58,969 bases of DNA, from NCBI RefSeq assembly GCF_021390475.1, contig NZ_JAJUWS010000042.1, forward strand, positions 1 to 58,969, written 5' to 3'. Position numbers and translations under genes: made by a program. This DNA is from Streptomyces sp. ST2-7A. GTDB taxonomy: Bacteria; Actinomycetota; Actinomycetes; Streptomycetales; Streptomycetaceae. Each line of letters starts with the position of its first letter. Within the stretch, counting starts at the first letter, position 1. Of this stretch, positions 55,386 to 58,969 are shown piece after piece. The notes beneath the pieces are model-generated. The model ran no database searches, had not been told where the DNA came from, and saw only the letters and a list, made by a program, of their open reading frames with translations.

Positions 55386-56576
55386 GTGGAGACTCCGGGC
55401 TCGCAGTCGTCACTGCATCGCGCCAATCTGGAACGGGTGGTGCGAGCCGTCCGGTCGGCGGGCTCGCTGACGCAGGCGGAGATCGCCCGCACCACCGGTC
55501 TGTCCGCCGCGACGGTTTCCAACATCGTCCGCGAGTTGGGGGACCTGGGCACGGTGGACGTGCGCACCACCTCCGCCGGCGGCCGGCGGGCCCGCAGCGT
55601 CTCGCTGTCCACGGACGCGGGCATCGTGGTCGGCGTGGACTTCGGCCACTCCCACCTGCGGGTCGCGGTGGGCAACCTCGCCCACCAGGTGCTGGCCGAG
55701 GAGGCGGAGCCCTTCGACGTCGACTCCTCCGCCGACCAGGGTTTCTCCCGGGCGGAGGAACTGGTGGCCCGACTGCTGGCGATGGCCGGTGTGGACCGGG
55801 ACAAGACCATCGGGGTGGGCCTGGGTGTCCCCGGCCCGATCGACGTGGAGACCGGCACCCTGGGCTCCACCGCGATCCTGCCGGGCTGGCGCGGCATCAA
55901 CCCGCGCGAGGAACTGGCGGGGCGGCTGGGTGTGCCGGTGCACGTGGACAACGACGCCAACCTCGGCGCCCTGGGCGAGCTGGTGTGGGGCAGCGGGCGC
56001 GGGGTGCGCGACCTGGCCTACATCAAGGTGGCCAGTGGTGTCGGCGCGGGCCTGGTGATCAACGGCCAGATCTACCGGGGCCCCGGCGGCACGGCCGGCG
56101 AGATCGGACACATCACCCTGGACGAGTCCGGCTCGGTGTGCCGCTGCGGCAACCGCGGCTGTCTGGAGACCTTCACCGCCGCCCGGCACGTGCTGCCGCT
56201 GCTGCACGCCAACCACGGGACGGACCTGACCATGCCCCGGGTGGTGCAGTTGGCGCGCGAGGGCGATCCCGGTTGCCGCCGGGTGATCGCGGACGTCGGT
56301 CGCAACGTGGGCCACGGCGTGGCGCAGCTGTGCAACCTGCTCAACCCCACCCGGGTGGTGCTCGGCGGAGACCTGGCCGAGGCGGGGGAGTTGGCGTTGG
56401 GGCCGATCCGCGACTCGGTGAGCCGGTACGCGATCCCCTCGGCGGCACGTCGACTGACCCTCGTGCCGGGCGCCCTGGGCGGTCGGGCCGAGGTGCTGGG
56501 AGCCCTGGCGCTGGTGCTGCGCGAGATGGGTGACGGGGTCCTGCTGGGCGCGGTGAACGGCTACCGGCAGTCCTGA
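55386..56576 (+). CDS. ROK-family transcriptional regulator
   Basis: 396 residues from GTG 55386. The N-terminal winged helix (SLTQAEIARTTGLSAATVSNIVREL) is followed by a ROK sugar kinase-like domain: GVDFGHSHLRVAVGN (phosphate loop), VDNDANLGALGE, GGTAGEIGHI (ExGH) and the zinc motif CRCGNRGCLE. Members with the HTH are repressors such as NagC, Mlc or XylR. The gene lies upstream of a xylose-type binding protein, with inverted repeats between them, so it probably represses that gene until sugar binds. Kinase activity is uncertain. Confidence 0.93.
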   Translation: METPGSQSSLHRANLERVVRAVRSAGSLTQAEIARTTGLSAATVSNIVRELGDLGTVDVRTTSAGGRRARSVSLSTDAGIVVGVDFGHSHLRVAVGNLAHQVLAEEAEPFDVDSSADQGFSRAEELVARLLAMAGVDRDKTIGVGLGVPGPIDVETGTLGSTAILPGWRGINPREELAGRLGVPVHVDNDANLGALGELVWGSGRGVRDLAYIKVASGVGAGLVINGQIYRGPGGTAGEIGHITLDESGSVCRCGNRGCLETFTAARHVLPLLHANHGTDLTMPRVVQLAREGDPGCRRVIADVGRNVGHGVAQLCNLLNPTRVVLGGDLAEAGELALGPIRDSVSRYAIPSAARRLTLVPGALGGRAEVLGALALVLREMGDGVLLGAVNGYRQS

Positions 56577-56763
56577 GGGAACCCGGGACGGGGGAGGGAC
56601 CCGCCGACGGGTCGGGGGCGCCGGGGGTGCCGGGGGCGGCGAACCGTGGCGTCGGGTCGGCGTCGGGTCGGCGACGGTCCCCGGAGCGGGGCCGTCGGAC
56701 GGGGCCCGGGCGGCTCCGGGCTCCCTTCGGGAGAACGATGACCTTGCCGTGATCGTGGGGATA

Positions 56764-56832
56764 TTCGTCCGGAAACGAAGATCCCGCGTTCATGGAACGA
56801 AGAAAGTGGTGCGAGGCGAACGTCGGGTTCGC
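56764..56832. promoter_or_regulatory. inverted repeats between ROK regulator and sugar-binding protein genes
   Basis: TTCGT-CCGGAA-ACGAA (56764-56779), GTTC-ATG-GAAC (near 56790) and GCGAAC-GTCGG-GTTCGC (56816-56832) cluster 110-180 bp before the lipoprotein start. One or more may be ROK operators. Confidence 0.4.
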
Positions 56833-56940
56833 TCTTCGTGGTTGAAGGATGGTTCGGATGTTGACCACATTGGGCGAGGACGGTTGGCTCTCCCCACTCG
56901 GGTCGCGGAGCGGCGGCCCCGGCGGAAGGCGAAGCACATC

Positions 56941-58053
56941 ATGCGGAGGTATCTGCGCCGTGCCGTCATCGGCGCGGCGACCCTGGCCCTGGCGGCCGGG
57001 TCGGCGGCCTGTGGCGAAGCCGGTGACGGCAGCGACGAGGGCGACGGTGCCGGTGACGGGGGCGCCGAGGGCTTCCGTACCATCGGCCTCCTCCTTCCGG
57101 ACAACACCACCACCCGGTACGAGGCGTTCGACCGCCCCGTCATCGAGGCCACGATCGCCGAGCTGTGCGACGACTGCGAGGTCACCCACGGCAACGCGGA
57201 CGCGGACACCGCCCGGCAGAAGCAGCAGTTCGACGCCATGCTCACGCAGGGCGTCGACGTGATCATCCTCGACCCGGTGGACGCCGCCGCGACCGGTCCG
57301 TGGGTCGAGGATGCCGCCGCGGAGGGCGTGCCGGTCGTCGCCTACGACCGTCTCGCCGAGGGCGACATCGACGCCTACGTCTCCTACGACAACGAGGCCG
57401 TCGGCCGCCTCCAGGGGCAGGCCCTGCTCGACGCGCTCGGGAACGACGCCGAGGGCGCCCGGGTCATGATGATCAACGGCTCGCCGACCGACCCCGACGC
57501 GGCCCTCTTCAAGGCCGGCGCCCGCGAGGTCCTGGACCCGGTCGTGGAGATCGTCTACGAGCGGGACATCGACGGCTGGGATCCGGCCATCGCCGACGAC
57601 GCCGTCACCTCCGCCGTCCGGTCGCTGGGCACCGACGGGTTCGACGCCGTCCACTCCGCCAACGACGGCCTGACCGCGGGGATCGTCAACGCCCTGCGCG
57701 GTGCCGGCGTCGAGGACGTGCCGGTCGGCGGGCAGGACGCCGAACTGGCCGCCCTGCAGCGGATCATCTCCGGCGAGCAGACCTTCACCATCTACAAGGC
57801 CCTGATCCCCGCCGCCGAGATCGCCGCCGAGATCGCCGTGCGCCTGCTCGACGGCGAGGACTTCTCCGACCTCACCCCCGACAGTGTGGACAGTCCCACC
57901 ACCGACGGCGTCCCCAGCGCCCTGCTGACCCCGGTCGCGGTCACGGTGGACAACATCGAGGAGACGGTCATCGCCGACGGTTTCCACACCACCGACGAGA
58001 TCTGCACCGCCGAGTTCGCCGACGAGTGCGCCGAGGCGGGCATCGGCGGGTGA
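56941..58053 (+). CDS. xylose-type sugar ABC substrate-binding lipoprotein
   Basis: 370 residues from ATG 56941. A signal peptide with lipobox AAGSAACGE predicts a lipid anchor, followed by an acidic Gly/Asp linker. The body is a cluster B pentose/hexose-binding protein (XylF/ChvE-like): IGLLLPDNTTTRYEAFDRP, NADADTARQKQQFDAMLTQGVDVIILDPVDAAA, AYDRLAEGDIDAYVSYDN, HSANDGLTAGIVNALRGAG and VGGQDAELAALQRIISGEQTFTIYK. It would hand a sugar, perhaps xylose, to an ABC permease. No ATPase gene follows, and the permease that does follow is broken, so the system seems decayed unless partners lie elsewhere. Confidence 0.92.
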   Translation: MRRYLRRAVIGAATLALAAGSAACGEAGDGSDEGDGAGDGGAEGFRTIGLLLPDNTTTRYEAFDRPVIEATIAELCDDCEVTHGNADADTARQKQQFDAMLTQGVDVIILDPVDAAATGPWVEDAAAEGVPVVAYDRLAEGDIDAYVSYDNEAVGRLQGQALLDALGNDAEGARVMMINGSPTDPDAALFKAGAREVLDPVVEIVYERDIDGWDPAIADDAVTSAVRSLGTDGFDAVHSANDGLTAGIVNALRGAGVEDVPVGGQDAELAALQRIISGEQTFTIYKALIPAAEIAAEIAVRLLDGEDFSDLTPDSVDSPTTDGVPSALLTPVAVTVDNIEETVIADGFHTTDEICTAEFADECAEAGIGG

Positions 58054-58179
58054 GCCGAGGGCGGCCCCGGCCCCCGGCCGCCGACCGGCCGTCGATCCCC
58101 GCCCGCTGGTGCGCGAACGCGGCCCGGCCGGCTGTGCCGAGGAGTTCCGCCGCGAGGTCCGCGACGGCGAACCGGGCGC

Positions 58180-58785
58180 CACCCCCGTGGTCGTCGGCCC
58201 GATCGTCATCGCCGCCGCCTACGGGCCGGCCGCCGTCATCACCAGCGGCTACGTGCCCGCCCCGCCGCTGCGGGAGCGCCGCCGTCGGCCTGCCCACCCG
58301 GCCGTGCAGCGAGATCGCGGCGCGCCGGTGGCCGCCGCGGCGTTCGGCGTCGCCCGGGCCCTCACACCGGCATCGCGCCTGCCGACGGCACCGGTGATCT
58401 TCCCGGTCATCCCGGTGCTCGCGGAATTCGTGGTCCGCCGCACCCGCTACGACCGGCGGATCTTCGCGGCCGGCGGCAACACCGAGGTGGCGCGACGCGC
58501 CGGGAGCAACGTCGCCGGGGTGCGACTGACGGTCTTCACGATCGCGAGTTCCCTCGCCGCCCCGGCGGGCTCTTCCGGGCCGCCCGGGCCGGCGGCGCCT
58601 CCAAGAGCCCGGGCCCGGGCCACCCGCTGATGAACGTCATCGCGGCGGCCGTCATCGGTGGCACCGGCCCCTTCGGCGGACGGGGCCGGATCCGGTCCGC
58701 GCTGCCGGGCACCCCGGTGATCCGGCCGATCACCACCGGTCTGAACCTCATGGGCACGGCCGGTGGGATCCAGTACCCGATCCAC
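58180..58785 (+). pseudogene. decayed sugar ABC permease (XylH-like)
   Basis: Fragments in two frames match the end of a XylH-type permease. One is IPVLAEFVVRRTRYDRRIFAAGGNTEVARRAGSNVAGVRLTVFTIASSLAAPAG; a second, in another frame, is LMNVIAAAVIGGTGPFGGRGRIRSALPGTPVIRPITTGLNLMG. In intact relatives these parts are contiguous. The N-terminal membrane helices are barely recognisable (VVVGPIVIAAAYGPAAVI). Non-functional. Confidence 0.75.
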
Positions 58786-58840
58786 CGGTGTGGTCCCGCT
58801 CATCGCGGTGGTCCCGGACTCCGTCTCCCGTCGCACCCAC

Positions 58841-58969
58841 CGCGCCGCCGGCCTGGCCGCCTCCGGCCTGCACCCGGTCTTCGCCGTCTACGCGACCTTC
58901 CTCAACCGCGCCTTCGACCAACTGTTGATGGACGTCGCCCTGCACCGCCTGGGCGTCACCTTCGTACTG
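58841..58969 (+). pseudogene. dxs: fragment of 1-deoxy-D-xylulose-5-phosphate synthase, cut by window end
   Basis: About 43 residues in one frame match the pyrimidine-binding domain of DXS: AAGLAASGLHPVFAVYATFLNRAFDQLLMDVALHRLGVTFV. The expected text before it (DVGIAEQHA) is replaced by unrelated sequence, so the first 350 or so residues are missing and the fragment begins inside the domain, directly after permease debris. It may continue past the window end. It cannot be a normal dxs gene; a full copy must exist elsewhere if the pathway works. Confidence 0.75.

Overview
The window is very GC-rich, with strong G/C third-position codon bias, and reads as an actinomycete chromosome (Streptomyces/Nocardiopsis type; I cannot fix the genus). 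Supporting traits are actinobacterial gene types (an HTH-MurA fusion, a ROK regulator, a standalone peptidoglycan-binding protein, remnants of a DUF397-associated XRE regulator) and a single TTA codon in a LuxR-type regulator, a hallmark of bldA control.

Layout. (1) 1-4540: sugar-ABC lipoprotein, divergent LacI regulator with a clear operator, and a secreted vanadium-haloperoxidase/PAP2-fold protein. (2) 4571-10957: secreted peptidoglycan-binding protein, an intergenic stretch with a 54-bp perfect palindrome and tandem repeats, and a 1718-residue SF1 helicase-nuclease. (3) 10960-14130: a scarred zone holding an XRE regulator fused to half an ABC ATPase, a half ABC transporter cut at its Walker A, an IS256 transposase remnant and a frameshifted methyltransferase. 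(4) 14400-47460: a large biosynthetic locus (below). (5) 47457-48990: another scarred zone, a group II intron reverse-transcriptase remnant next to a truncated gene. (6) 49055-58969: core genes (murA-like with HTH, acnA, ROK regulator, xylose-type binding protein) mixed with decayed genes (S66 peptidase, XylH-like permease, dxs fragment).

The central finding is an apparently undescribed NRPS/PKS cluster at 14637-41044. Eleven tightly packed same-strand genes follow one candidate promoter/operator: formyltransferase, Fe(II)/2OG oxygenase, branched-chain aminotransferase, MbtH, type II thioesterase, NRPS C-A(Ala-like)-T-C-A(Phe)-T, KS-(dead AT)-T-C, SHMT-like enzyme, NRPS C-A-T-TE whose TE nucleophile is Cys, MetA-like acyltransferase, and a megasynthase with the order (degenerate A)-AMP ligase-KR-T-E. 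A terminator closes the operon. Then come a second phenylalanyl-tRNA synthetase (pheS, and a pheT lacking the N-terminal tRNA-binding domain), a proteobacterial-type aminopeptidase N, and a LuxR-type regulator with a TTA codon.

How it may work (inference): the AMP ligase-KR module makes a hydroxyacyl starter, which the NRPS joins to a small amino acid and Phe. The KS or extra C domain and the last module extend it, and a Cys thioesterase releases it, possibly as a strained ring. The PheRS copy points to PheRS as the target. Aminopeptidase N suggests the peptide is either activated by, inhibitory to, or detoxified by aminopeptidases.
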